Counted from the first letter of the stretch, positions 1-9,716 are shown. The stretch is 64,000 nucleotides of DNA from G965212025 sp965215765 (GCA_965215765.1 OZ244118.1:310001-374000); one strand, 5' to 3'. Numbers and translations: made by a program. The notes: generated by a model from the letters alone, not told the origin.

Positions 1-3000
1 ACCGACACGTCGGCATAGCTGTAGGCAATGGTGCTTCCGCTGTAGCCGACTAGGCCGCCGGCGCGCGAGCCGTCCACAGCGATGGCCGAACCTGTCGCGT
101 AACAGTGCAAAATCGTGCTTCCCTGGCTATAGCCAACCAGACCGCCAGCATTGTCCCGCCCTTCACCCGAGACGCGCACCGCCGCTTCGGCACTGCTGTA
201 CAAAATAGTGGCTCCCAGAGCCAGTCCGGCCAGACCACCGGCAGACTCAAGCGCGCGTACTTGCGAAGCCCTCACCGTGCTGCCTACAACCCGACCTTTT
301 GCTTTCACATAACCGACCAGACCGCCGACGTACCTGCCCCCGCCAACCTCGGCACTGGCACCACTGTCAATCAGCAATCCTCCGTTGCCACCCGCCAGCC
401 CGCCAATGTTGAGCCCGGCTCTGCTGCCGGAAATCTGTGCGGACTTCACAACGCTGTTCATGACGGTTCCGTCGTTAAAGCCGACCAAGGCTCCGACGCT
501 GCTTTTCCCTTTTACCAACGCATCAACGAGCACCACTCCCTTGGCGATCCCGTCTTCTGCGAGTCTGGAAAACAGGCCAACTGTGTTCGTTTCCGGGCGG
601 TTAATGTACAGAGCAGAGATTTGCCGCCCTGCCCCGTTAAAGGTGCCTGAAAAAGGCTCTATCGGATGAAAGCCGGCACCGCCTGACCACTCCCGACTCG
701 ACCGGGCGTCAATATCTGCCACCTGCACATAATGAGCGTACAGATCAGAGCGCACATCCTGTAGTTGGCACAACGTGCCAATTTGCCACGGGTTGTCGCC
801 GCTGCCGTCACCCGATGCACTCTTCAGACCCTTGCCGGCGCATCCCGGAAAGCTGGTCACCGCCCGGATCGTTGACGGCGATCCGGTGCCCACCGTGTTA
901 TGGGCGAAGGCTTCCAGCCGATATGCAAAGGCACTTTTAAGCTCCGTAAATTCCACCGTGACCGGGTTCAGAGGACTCCCCAGCGGAATGTCGCGTTCTT
1001 CAACCAGCTCCCCGGACGCATACAGATGTATCCGGTAAGCCAGGTGCAAATCCATGGCTTCCGCTGACGCTGCGTAATCAGCGTCAACCGGTTTGCGGCC
1101 ATAGCCATCATTGGCCGGGGCTGTAAAGCTGAGTCTCAGCGTGGAGACCCCCGGCTCCACGCGCATATCAGCCGGAGAATCGGGAACGTCCAGCAGGCGC
1201 ACGGAAACACGAGCAGCTTCGCCAACACCATAAAGGTTGTAGCCGCGAACCGTTAAAAAGAGCGTATTTCCGCCTTCATGACGGGCGCGCAGCTTTTGAA
1301 GCCAGTCCGATCCTCCCACGTAGTACAACGATGCGGTTTCCTCAGCAGCGATCGATGGAGCCTCAATCTGGTAAGCGATCAGTTCTCTGGTGTGAAGCGG
1401 AGGCTCCCAACGCAGCAACAAGGAAGACGGGGATTTCCACTGCGCGAGCAGGCGCAAGGGTTTGCCAGGAGTCTCAAAGCCCCGCAGAACCGGCAGCGTC
1501 CTGTAATCGCCGAAAGACCAGATCTCGGCACTCCAGCCTGAGTATGTTGACCTTCCCGCACACGCCAGGCCGGGGGCAGTGGGGCAACGCAGTTGCTGCA
1601 GCGTCCGCAAGGAGCCTGATCCCTGCCCGGCGTCATCTGCCACAAAAGGCATGCCGCCACCATTGCCGCCATTGACGCGAGGCAACGCTGCCGCATAGCT
1701 GTCGGCAATGCCTCCCGAACTGCTGCCGGCAAAACTTCCATGCTGTCCGGCTCCGGATACCGACCCTGCCGCGTAGCTGCGACTGACGGTGCCCTGATTG
1801 TCCGCCACAAGACCCGCGACCAGACCTTCCCCGGTCACAAAAGCTGTTGTGTAACTATCAGTCACCGAGCCCAGGTTATCTGCGACCAGACCACCCGCCC
1901 GAACTGCTCCTGATACCGAGCCTCCGGCATAGCTTGTGTCGATACTCCCGCCTGTCAGATTTTTCCCGACCAGACCACCCGCGACCTGGCCTCCCGGCTC
2001 TGTCGTCAGTTGAGCCGCGCTGCCGCTGATCGTGCCTGCGTTGATGCCAACGAGTCCTCCCGCCACTTGCCCGCCAAAAAGTGAGGCCGTCACCCCGCTG
2101 TTCATGATCCTTCCTCCCTCATTCCTGCCCACCAGAGCACCCACGTTGACGCTTCCCCAAAGCTGCGCATTCACCAGCACCACCTGCTGCAACAACCCGC
2201 CCTGAAGCTGCGCAAACATGCCGACATCTTCCAGTGCCTCAGAGCGCACCCTTAAATGGAAAATCTGATGACCGGCACCATCAAAGGAACCGGAAAAATC
2301 AGCAATCGGCGCAAAGCCTTCTCCGGCTCGCCAGTCCCGGGATGGGCCTGCCTCAATATCGCCTGCCAGCCGGTAGTGGGCTGCAGGGGCAGAACGAATA
2401 TCCTGCAATTGGCACAGCGTGGCAATCTGCCAGGGATCGTCCTTGCTGCCCGAGCCGCCAGAACCGCCTGCCGATGCCAGGGCTTCCCCGTCGCACTGCC
2501 AGGGACGGGTAAATGCCGACAGGAAAAATGACGACCCTTCTCCAACATTGTTATAGGGCGTCGCCTCCACTTCATAGAAGCTATTGCTTGCCAGACCCGA
2601 AAATTCCACAACTGCGGATGTTTCGCCAACTGTGTGCGCACGCTCCCGCTCCTGCACCAGTTCTCCCCCGGCGTACAACCGTACCCGGTAGCCCAGACCT
2701 GCGGAAACCCCGACACCCGTGTATCCGTAAGCCGGGTCTTCCGGTGATTGGCCGTAGCCGTCGTCAGCCGGAGCCAGAAGCAACACCTGTAGCGAAAATG
2801 CCTGCGCCGATGCCCGAACAACCGTCAATTTGCCTGGGGCTCTCAGCAGCCTGATCGCAACCGTCGTCGCTTCGCTCATGCCATGTCGGTTATATCCACG
2901 CACGCTGACTTGCAAGGTGCTGTCCCTATATTCGGAACGGAGGTTTTGCACCAAGCGCCTGCCGAAGGTAAAAGATGCGGACTCCGTTTCCAGGGAGTGT

Positions 3001-6000
3001 CCTGCCACCTCCACCCAATAGCCGGCGTTCAGGCTTACTGTTCTCGCGGCTGTCCAGTTCAGTTCCAGTTCACCTTCCAGGTTCCATCGCGCCTGCAGGC
3101 GCGAAGGGGGAGCAGGAGGCACTGCTCGCAGGGCGCGATGAACCGGAAGCGTCTGCTCGTCCCCGAAATACCAAATTTGGGTGCTCCAGCCGGAGTAACT
3201 GATTGCTCCCTGGCACGTGTCTCCCGGCAAAAGAGGACACTGCAATTGCGCCAGCGTGCGGGAAAAATTGTTTTCTGTGGCGTCCTCTTCCCCGCTGCCC
3301 ACGAGTTCCAGCGCGCTGCTGCCGACACCCGGCTCCAAGGCGTAATTCGCAGCCATATCGGTGCCTTCGGAATGTCCCACCAGCATGCCCGCCTGATTAT
3401 TCCCGTTAACCAGTCCTGCCGCATAACTGCCGTCAATCCTGATGTTGTTGTCGGTGCTGCGCTCACTGTTTCCCGTCAGCCCGCCTATCTGCTCATTTCC
3501 GCCCACCGAACCAGTCGCATAGCTGTCGTCAATCGAGCCGTGCCTGCTTTCTCCCGCCAGGCCGCCCACCTGCTCATTTCCGCTGACCGCTCCGGTCGCA
3601 TGGCTTCTGAGGATTGACCCTGAGCTGAGACCCACCAGACCTCCCACACGATTCCCCGCGCTGGTAACCGTGCTGTCCGAGCGGCTGTCAACTATGGAAT
3701 TGGAACTGTGCCAACCCGTCAGCCCGCCCACATCTTCTACCCCGCTGACCGCTCCTGCCGAATAAGAGCCGCTTATAAAGCCATAGTTGGAACCCGCCAG
3801 CCCACCCACAGAATGATGCCCGCTCACCGTTGACTGCACATGGCTGTGATAGATCGGAGCCTGATTGAGTCCTACAAGTCCACCAACACTGCCTGCGCCG
3901 CTCACACTTCCTCTCGCGTGCGAACTGCGTATCCTCGCGCCCGGGAAGTTTTTGCCCACAAGTCCGCCTATTGATTTGCTGCGCCTTTGGGAATCAGTTG
4001 TTCCGATAACGGTGGACTCCGAATGGCTGAGCTTGATCAAGCCATGATTCTCACCTGCCACTCCTCCCACACGTCTCCGGCCGCCTATCAACCCCGTCAC
4101 CGTGCTGCCCTTGATGCTTCCATTTGTCTCAACGCTTCCTGCCAGGGCTCCTGTTGCATCTCTGCCCCGCACCGTGACATTTACCAGAGCCAGCCTTTGC
4201 AGGGCACCACCGCTGAGCTTCCCGAACAGCCCGACATGATCCGTTTGCCCAGGATTGATCAAAAGACTCAGAATGCTGTGACCACTCCCGTCCAGAGAAC
4301 CGGAAAAAAATTCAATCGGTGAGAAGCCCTTTCCGTCCCGCCACTCGTGGCTTTGCTTCGCGTCTATGTCGTTTGCCAGCCGATAATGCGCTGCCGTGTC
4401 GTAACGTATTTCCTGCAACTGGCAAAGTGAGCCGATCTGCCAGGGGTCATCCTCACTGCCAGAACCTGCTGCTGTTATCATCGCTGCCCATGGACACGCC
4501 TCAACGTAGGTGAAAGCCGGTGCTACCTCCGTTGGGCCTGCGCCCGCCTTGTTTCTGGCAAACACCCTGACTTCGTACCTGGAACCACCTTCCAGGCCTG
4601 AAAACTCCACTACGGTCGAGCTTGACCATTCCTGTTGTGTCTTATGCCGATCTTCTTTCAACAGGCCTTTTGAAAACAGTTGCACGTGATATACGAGATC
4701 CAGCGCAACTCCGCCTGCCGGCTTCCCGTACGCGCTGCTGCCCGGAGCGCGTCCGTAGCCGTCAGTAGCAGCCTTGGTAATGGTGACCCGTATTGTTGAC
4801 AGCCCCGAAGCTGTCTGAGTCCCCACCTCCCCCGGAACTTTCATCAAATGGAAACTTCCCGACGCTGCATCTCCCGCAACGCCTCTTTTTACGCCGCGTA
4901 TGGAATAATGAATTTCACTGCCGCTGGCGTGACGCTCACGCAATTCAGCCATCAATGTATCGTCAAGCGCGAAATGGAATACCCTGGTGTCTCGAATGAT
5001 TCCGCCCACCGCCACCTCAAAGGAACTCACGGCGATTCCTTGATGCTCCCACTGCAGCGTCAACCCACCTCTCGAATTCCAGTTTGCCCGGACTGCAAGC
5101 GGTGCAACGGGAACATCCGTAAGCACCCGGAGCACGGGCAACAAGCGAGAGTTCCCGAAATGCCAAATTCGCGTATCCCAATCCAGATACACGCCTGCTG
5201 CCCGGCAAAGATTGACGGGCAATATCGAGCACTTCATTTGTTCCAAAGTGCGCAAATCACTGCCCTGTACTGCACCGTCATTCCCGCCCACGAGGCTGTC
5301 CACGTCGCCCAGCTTGCTGGCATAACTGCGGTCTATCGTGCCACCGTTGACTCCGACCAGCCTGCCCGGCAAATCAGTTCCGCCTACAGCACCAGTGCTA
5401 TAGGCACTTCTGACCAAACCGCTGTTTACTCCCGCCAGTCCGCCTGTCTGACTGCCTCCGGTCACTGCGCCTCGTGCATAACTGTTACCGATGGTTCCCT
5501 TGTTTTCGCCGACCAGTCCGCCTGTCTGACTGTCTCCGGTCACTGGGGCTTGTGCGTAACTGTTACCAATGCTTCCCCAGTTTTCGCCGACCAGACCCCC
5601 AACCTGGTTCTTTCCAGTCACACGTGCATTCACGTTTGTATGGCTGTTCACGATGCTGGCGTTGCCCCCGTTCACACCCACCAGACCACCTGCCTGCCTG
5701 TCTCCGGTCACTGTGCCTTTTGCGTAGCTGTTGCTGATGCTTCCTTTGTTTTTGCCGACCAGGCCGCCGACTTGATCCTTTCCACTCACACGTGATCCCC
5801 AGTCTGTATGGCTACTTACGATCCTGCCGTCATTCCCACCCACCAGACCACCTGCCTGCCTGTCTCCGGTCACTGCGCCTTGTGCGTAGCTGTCACTGAT
5901 GCTTCCTTTGTTTTCGCCGACCAGACCGCCGACTTGATCCTTCCCACTCACACGTACTTCCCTGCGTGTATGGCTATTCACGATATTGGCGTTGCTTTCG

Positions 6001-8750
6001 TTCACACCCACCAGACCGCCCACCTGACTGTCTCCGGACACTGAGCCTCTTCGTGCGTAGTTGTTGCTGATGCTTCCTGCGTTTCTGCCGATCAGACCGC
6101 CCACCTGACTGTCTCCGGACACTGAACCTTGTGCGTAGCTGCCGCTGATGCTTCCCTTGTTTTCGCCGACCAGAGCACCGACTTGATCCTTCCCACTCAC
6201 ACTTGACGCCCAGTCTGTATGGCTACTCACGATCCTGGCATTGCCTTCGCTCACACCTACCAGACCACCTGTCTGACTGTCTCCGAACACTGTGCCGTTT
6301 GCGTAGCTGCCGCTGATGCTTCCTTTGTTTTCGCCGACCAGACCCCCGACCTTGTTCTTTCCACTCACACGTGATTCCCAGTATGTATAGCTACTCACGA
6401 TCCTGGCGTTGCCCTCACTCACACCCACCAAGCCCCCAATCCCGAGGGCTGCTCCGACAACCCTGTTCCCCGTGTAGCTGTCACTGATGGTGCCGCCAAG
6501 GTGCCAACCCACCAGACCACCCACGTACGCGTAGCCCCATATAGAGTCGGTCCCGGTCACATCTCCATTCGCATGGCTGGAAGTGACCGAACCCCTGTTT
6601 TTGCCCACCAGACCTCCGACTTGATTGCCTCCTGTTACTCCCCCCGACGCATGACTGCCCACAATCGTGCCACCGTCATTCTGACCCACCAGCCCGCCGG
6701 CAACCCATGTGACGCTAGAGTTCTCACCAACCCTTACCGTCGCCGTGCTGTTGCGAATGACACCGCCCTGATTCAGGCCAACCAGCCCACCGATGGTTCT
6801 GTACCCGTCAACCTTGCCATCAACCTCGCTGTCCTCAATCGTTCCCCGATTGTTCAGCCCAACCAGAGAACCGACATTCACTCCGTTCTCCGTCAAAAAA
6901 CCCACCAGCTTCACACGCTTCAGCAAGCCACCCTGCAGCTCGCCAAACAGCCCTACATTCTCTAATCCTTCGTACGTTACACCGACCTTCAAATTGGAAA
7001 TTTTGTAACCGTTGCCATCATAAGTACCAGAAAAAACCTTGATCGGTGCAAAACCATTTTTCCAGCCATACGTCATCGTCGATGCGTCTATATCTTTGAT
7101 CTGGATGTAGTGCGACCGGGGCGATGCTTCCACACCGCGCAAATGGCACAGGTTTTCCACTTGGTAGGGATCACTTTCAGTTCCGGAACCTGCCATGGCT
7201 TGCGAATCCGCAGCGCACACGACCTCAGGATCTATGTAGGGAAACTGGCTGTTATGAAAATAAGCGTCCCCGTAGTTCAGGGCATTGAAGACCTTTGGGT
7301 TTTTGTAGATATTGCCCATCCCGGCAAAACCGCCATTGCATTTATGGAAAGTGACATAGACTCCCACCACGGATGACGTGTTCTCATAATATGCCGGCGA
7401 CCCGGAGCCTCCATATTCAACACGGTAGCCCGTATAATTAGCATAAAACTTCCCTGAACAAACTGATCCTGAGCAAACAGCCGGTTTCGGCGCATTCCGA
7501 CCATCAGGGAGATCAAACTCTAGACCGTATGGGTGATACCGTGGATCCTGCAAATGCCCGAATGGGGAATATTGTTGATCCAGCAAATACGAGTAGTGCA
7601 GTACGTAGCCCGCGAAGTTCTCAGGGGTACGCACCTTCCAGTCCAGTAACTGGTAATTCCCCCAGCCTCTAAACTGCCCTTCGATGCGCACCAGTCCCCA
7701 GTCATTTTTGGCATCTCCTGCTATAAATCTTGAGCCACTTGCTCGCGCCCGTCCCGCCCACTCGCCTTTAACCTGAATGCTGAAATCGCTATTGATATAA
7801 GGCTTGTCGTCAGTATTGGGGTCATTCACCCCTACCAAGAAAAGATGCCAGACAGACAGAGCGTAGAGCGCACCGTCTCCTGACTTGTTTTTCAGCAAGC
7901 TCCCGGTACCGCAACCCGATCCGTGTTCGCCATACGCGCAGATGAGCACAGTGCCCGCGGAGGCCTTGAGCACGTGCGCAGGCATATCGCTGTTCACAAG
8001 CACAGCAGTGTTTTCTGTTTTGTCGTGATGCTGACATGATTGAGTTCCCGCCTGGAATTTTTGCAACTGCGTACCGGGCAAATCACCGTTCCTGTCTTTG
8101 AAAGTGTGATTGACCTTGTCTGCGGCGAACGGGAACGCATCGGGTTCCAGTCGGGATGCCGTGGGAGTTCGGAACTCCATCACTACGGTGTCTCCTGATA
8201 TCGGGTATGACCAGAATCCGCCTCTGTTTCCGGATCGACCCTCGCCGGTATATTCCTCAACAGGGTCTTCCTCGTCAGTGAGGCTGTACAGCTTCACCGC
8301 CATGCCCGGATCCAGATGAAAATTCCTGAGATGCAGCCCCAGACTGATGGCTGCAGGGGAATAAACATGCGCCTGCCAGACATCAAGGCCATTTTCCTGC
8401 TTGACCAGCGCCCAGTTGGCGCGCTGCAAACGAACTTCCCTGTAGATGCCGGTGTAGTTGGCCGTGCTCACGTTGAGCAGTTCCAGAATTTCGTCTTCTT
8501 CCTGCGTGCTGAAAGCTCCCAGATCCAGACGTTGCGCTTTGGTGGGGTACACGCTTCGGGCGGCCTCGCGCGCGTACTGCACTTCCGGCAAGGGGATGGC
8601 CGCGAAGCCTTGATCTGTCGGAGATTCCTGATCCTGGCCAACAGCGAGTGCGCTTGACGTGATGATGGATACACCCACGAGCAGCAACTTCAGCCAACCA
8701 TGGCTGCCGGAAATCTGCGCATCCGGAAATCTGAAATCTGCTTTTTTCAT
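1..8750 (-). CDS. Gene A: giant secreted protease / GLUG / FN3 protein (3' end outside window)
   Basis: The frame is open from the ATG at 8750 to the left edge, giving 2916 residues; by comparison with gene B the full protein should be near 3500. The N-terminus MKKADFRF leads into a hydrophobic core ending in SALA, a good signal-peptidase I site. Residues ~37-235 look like a protease propeptide. The serine protease domain (~236-495) has His302 (SVWHLF), Asp350 (DWGLVRI) and Ser448 (GGSGSPAY). The loop between Asp and Ser is about 10 residues longer than in B. GLUG module 1 (~520-1200) holds 19 GGLVG-type units, the most in the window. FN3-like pairs separate module 2 (~1430), module 3 (~2098) and module 4 (~2648), and the window ends inside module 4. 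Two extra start/signal-peptide copies lie upstream. The function (secreted protease-adhesin) is inferred from domains; the triad and repeats are seen directly. Confidence 0.9.
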   Translation of the reverse strand, partial: MKKADFRFPDAQISGSHGWLKLLLVGVSIITSSALAVGQDQESPTDQGFAAIPLPEVQYAREAARSVYPTKAQRLDLGAFSTQEEDEILELLNVSTANYTGIYREVRLQRANWALVKQENGLDVWQAHVYSPAAISLGLHLRNFHLDPGMAVKLYSLTDEEDPVEEYTGEGRSGNRGGFWSYPISGDTVVMEFRTPTASRLEPDAFPFAADKVNHTFKDRNGDLPGTQLQKFQAGTQSCQHHDKTENTAVLVNSDMPAHVLKASAGTVLICAYGEHGSGCGTGSLLKNKSGDGALYALSVWHLFLVGVNDPNTDDKPYINSDFSIQVKGEWAGRARASGSRFIAGDAKNDWGLVRIEGQFRGWGNYQLLDWKVRTPENFAGYVLHYSYLLDQQYSPFGHLQDPRYHPYGLEFDLPDGRNAPKPAVCSGSVCSGKFYANYTGYRVEYGGSGSPAYYENTSSVVGVYVTFHKCNGGFAGMGNIYKNPKVFNALNYGDAYFHNSQFPYIDPEVVCAADSQAMAGSGTESDPYQVENLCHLRGVEASPRSHYIQIKDIDASTMTYGWKNGFAPIKVFSGTYDGNGYKISNLKVGVTYEGLENVGLFGELQGGLLKRVKLVGFLTENGVNVGSLVGLNNRGTIEDSEVDGKVDGYRTIGGLVGLNQGGVIRNSTATVRVGENSSVTWVAGGLVGQNDGGTIVGSHASGGVTGGNQVGGLVGKNRGSVTSSHANGDVTGTDSIWGYAYVGGLVGWHLGGTISDSYTGNRVVGAALGIGGLVGVSEGNARIVSSYTYWESRVSGKNKVGGLVGENKGSISGSYANGTVFGDSQTGGLVGVSEGNARIVSSHTDWASSVSGKDQVGALVGENKGSISGSYAQGSVSGDSQVGGLIGRNAGSISNNYARRGSVSGDSQVGGLVGVNESNANIVNSHTRREVRVSGKDQVGGLVGENKGSISDSYAQGAVTGDRQAGGLVGGNDGRIVSSHTDWGSRVSGKDQVGGLVGKNKGSISNSYAKGTVTGDRQAGGLVGVNGGNASIVNSHTNVNARVTGKNQVGGLVGENWGSIGNSYAQAPVTGDSQTGGLVGENKGTIGNSYARGAVTGGSQTGGLAGVNSGLVRSAYSTGAVGGTDLPGRLVGVNGGTIDRSYASKLGDVDSLVGGNDGAVQGSDLRTLEQMKCSILPVNLCRAAGVYLDWDTRIWHFGNSRLLPVLRVLTDVPVAPLAVRANWNSRGGLTLQWEHQGIAVSSFEVAVGGIIRDTRVFHFALDDTLMAELRERHASGSEIHYSIRGVKRGVAGDAASGSFHLMKVPGEVGTQTASGLSTIRVTITKAATDGYGRAPGSSAYGKPAGGVALDLVYHVQLFSKGLLKEDRHKTQQEWSSSTVVEFSGLEGGSRYEVRVFARNKAGAGPTEVAPAFTYVEACPWAAMITAAGSGSEDDPWQIGSLCQLQEIRYDTAAHYRLANDIDAKQSHEWRDGKGFSPIEFFSGSLDGSGHSILSLLINPGQTDHVGLFGKLSGGALQRLALVNVTVRGRDATGALAGSVETNGSIKGSTVTGLIGGRRRVGGVAGENHGLIKLSHSESTVIGTTDSQRRSKSIGGLVGKNFPGARIRSSHARGSVSGAGSVGGLVGLNQAPIYHSHVQSTVSGHHSVGGLAGSNYGFISGSYSAGAVSGVEDVGGLTGWHSSNSIVDSRSDSTVTSAGNRVGGLVGLSSGSILRSHATGAVSGNEQVGGLAGESRHGSIDDSYATGSVGGNEQIGGLTGNSERSTDNNIRIDGSYAAGLVNGNNQAGMLVGHSEGTDMAANYALEPGVGSSALELVGSGEEDATENNFSRTLAQLQCPLLPGDTCQGAISYSGWSTQIWYFGDEQTLPVHRALRAVPPAPPSRLQARWNLEGELELNWTAARTVSLNAGYWVEVAGHSLETESASFTFGRRLVQNLRSEYRDSTLQVSVRGYNRHGMSEATTVAIRLLRAPGKLTVVRASAQAFSLQVLLLAPADDGYGQSPEDPAYGYTGVGVSAGLGYRVRLYAGGELVQERERAHTVGETSAVVEFSGLASNSFYEVEATPYNNVGEGSSFFLSAFTRPWQCDGEALASAGGSGGSGSKDDPWQIATLCQLQDIRSAPAAHYRLAGDIEAGPSRDWRAGEGFAPIADFSGSFDGAGHQIFHLRVRSEALEDVGMFAQLQGGLLQQVVLVNAQLWGSVNVGALVGRNEGGRIMNSGVTASLFGGQVAGGLVGINAGTISGSAAQLTTEPGGQVAGGLVGKNLTGGSIDTSYAGGSVSGAVRAGGLVADNLGSVTDSYTTAFVTGEGLVAGLVADNQGTVSRSYAAGSVSGAGQHGSFAGSSSGGIADSYAAALPRVNGGNGGGMPFVADDAGQGSGSLRTLQQLRCPTAPGLACAGRSTYSGWSAEIWSFGDYRTLPVLRGFETPGKPLRLLAQWKSPSSLLLRWEPPLHTRELIAYQIEAPSIAAEETASLYYVGGSDWLQKLRARHEGGNTLFLTVRGYNLYGVGEAARVSVRLLDVPDSPADMRVEPGVSTLRLSFTAPANDGYGRKPVDADYAASAEAMDLHLAYRIHLYASGELVEERDIPLGSPLNPVTVEFTELKSAFAYRLEAFAHNTVGTGSPSTIRAVTSFPGCAGKGLKSASGDGSGDNPWQIGTLCQLQDVRSDLYAHYVQVADIDARSSREWSGGAGFHPIEPFSGTFNGAGRQISALYINRPETNTVGLFSRLAEDGIAKGVVLVDALVKGKSSVGALVGFNDGTVMNSVVKSAQISGSRAGLNIGGLAGGNGGLLIDSGASAEVGGGRYVGGLVGYVKAKGRVVGSTVRASQVRALESAGGLAGLALGATILYSSAEAAVRVSGEGRDNAGGLVGYSQGSTILHCYATGSAIAVDGSRAGGLVGYSGSTIAYSYADVS
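5330..6870 (-). repeat. GLUG repeat array of gene A module 1 (19 units)
   Basis: Nineteen GGLVG/GSLVG/GRLVG motifs are spaced about 23-32 codons apart. Each is followed by a loop such as ENKGSISNSYA and a GDSQ- or GKNQ-type turn, the pattern of beta-helix-forming GLUG repeats. Near-identical DNA in neighbouring units makes this a recombination hotspot. It is the longest of the six arrays. Confidence 0.85.
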
Positions 8751-9054
8751 TGTTGGTGCTTACGCATCAAGCGGGCAGAGGGCAGATCCAGAACTTTGTT
8801 TTCTTCCCGTGTGCTGAAAGCTCCCAGATCCAGTCGTTGCACTCTGGCGGGGTACACGCTTCGGGCAGCCTCGCGCTCGTGCTGCACTTCCGGCAAGGGG
8901 ATGGCCGCGAAGCCTTGATCTGTCGGAGATTCCTGATCCTGACCAACAGCGAGTGCGCTTGACGTGATGATGGATACACCCACGAGTAGCCACTTCCGCC
9001 AACCATGGCTGCCGGAAATCTGCGTATCCGGAAATCTGAAATCTGCTTTTTCAT
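8747..9054 (-). pseudogene. Frameshifted duplicate of the signal-peptide segment (leader A-L2)
   Basis: This is a 304-bp copy of the segment that starts gene A. Relative to the other copies, one A is missing from the six-A run just after the ATG at 9054. The first codons therefore read MKKQISDF and leave the signal-peptide frame, ending at 8767. The correct frame resumes without a normal start: an internal ATG at 8983 gives MGVSIITSSALAV and runs to a TGA at 8747-8749 that overlaps gene A's ATG. As read, this copy cannot make the usual 102-residue leader peptide. Slippage at the A-tract could restore it. Confidence 0.75.
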
Positions 9055-9359
9055 TGTGGGTGCTTATGCATCATGCGGGCAGAGAGCAGCTCCAGAACTT
9101 TGTTTTCTTCCCGTGTGCTGAAAGCTCCCAGATCCAGTCGTTGTGCTCTGGCGGGGTACACGCTTCGGGCAGCCTCGCGCTCGTGGTGCACCTCCGGCAA
9201 GGGGTTGGCCGCGAAGCCTTGATCTGTCGGAGATTCCTGATCCTGGCCGACAGCGAACGCGCTTGACGTGACGATGGATACACCCACGAGCAGCCATTTC
9301 AGCCAACCATGGTTGCCGGAAATCTGCGTATCCGGAAATCTGAAATCTGCTTTTTTCAT
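8751..9359. repeat. Two 304/305-bp tandem duplications of the gene A start region
   Basis: Start codons at 9359, 9054 and 8750 are 305 and 304 bp apart. Each unit holds roughly the last 30 nt of the 5' leader (ending GTAAGCACC or GCATAAGCACCC before the ATG) and codons 1-91. The junction lies where the coding sequence meets the leader near a shared GCATG. Because 305 is not a multiple of three, each copy is out of frame with the next. Confidence 0.85.
9051..9359 (-). CDS. Leader A-L1: 102-aa secreted N-terminal fragment upstream of gene A
   Basis: The ORF begins MKKADFRFPDTQ and copies the first ~91 residues of the giant proteins: a Sec signal peptide with a SAFA cleavage site, then the start of the propeptide-like region (LPEV, SVYP, LDLGAFSTREEN). 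It then runs into a short tail from the duplicated 5' leader and stops at a TGA that overlaps the ATG of the next copy in an ATGA. If made, a mature peptide of about 66 residues would be exported. It could be a by-product of tandem duplication, a translational-coupling element or a decoy propeptide. No independent function is recognisable. It is the first start codon downstream of the predicted promoter. Confidence 0.5.
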   Translation of the reverse strand: MKKADFRFPDTQISGNHGWLKWLLVGVSIVTSSAFAVGQDQESPTDQGFAANPLPEVHHEREAARSVYPARAQRLDLGAFSTREENKVLELLSARMMHKHPQ

Positions 9360-9716
9360 TGTTGGTGCTTAGGAGCCATGCGGGCGGAGAAAAGAGAGCC
9401 TGACCCACCAGCGACATAAAATTCCTGTACCACATTCGCTATCTGTTCTCCATGGCTGACGCACTGAGCGATCCTCTGGCTCTGCCCTTCACTCACTCTC
9501 TGATGTCTCAGCACAGCTGTACGCGCCGAAAAGTCACTTAGTGGGTTAATTGTACAAAATAACGCCCAATCCGGCAAATTATCATTAAGAAGACACCGAC
9601 CCCATCCGACCGGAAAACCCCGAAAACAGTGCCAAGACGTACTGTCTTATTTGTGAGCTTTTTGGTCTCCAAGGGGGTGAATCAGTGGCAATAGTCGGCA
9701 CTGCGACTTCCCGTTT
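9360..9716 (-). other. Conserved upstream block of gene A
   Basis: This noncoding block contains the promoter, the untranslated leader and two small inverted repeats upstream of the -35 box: AAGAC-N5-GTCTT at 9634-9648 and CAGTG-N11-CACTG at 9683-9703. They could be operators, but the arms are only 5 nt. No strong Shine-Dalgarno precedes the start codons. The block is almost identical to 21209-21565. Confidence 0.5.
9549..9577 (-). promoter_or_regulatory. Predicted sigma-70 promoter for gene A and its leaders
   Basis: On the minus strand a -35 box TTGCCG (9572-9577) is followed by a 17-bp spacer and a -10 box TACAAT (9549-9554). Transcription would start near 9542, about 183 nt before the first leader ATG. 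The same arrangement at an equivalent place upstream of B, C, D and E supports the call. Confidence 0.55.

Noticed and set aside
4848..5795. Long plus-strand ORF of 315 codons, with similar ones at 17026-17946 and 62501-63451
   Set aside because: They lie opposite the GLUG arrays and repeat with the same period (FADQTA, TVSGH). Their open state is a by-product of the GC-rich repeat coding on the minus strand, and no family is recognisable.
9356..9577. 73-codon minus-strand ORF before the first cassette, with a copy at 21205-21426, ending in an ATGA overlap
   Set aside because: Its TTG start is inside the predicted -35 box, so it would not be wholly transcribed. In gene C the same DNA is read in a different frame, so the reading frame is not conserved. 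It is better treated as 5' leader.
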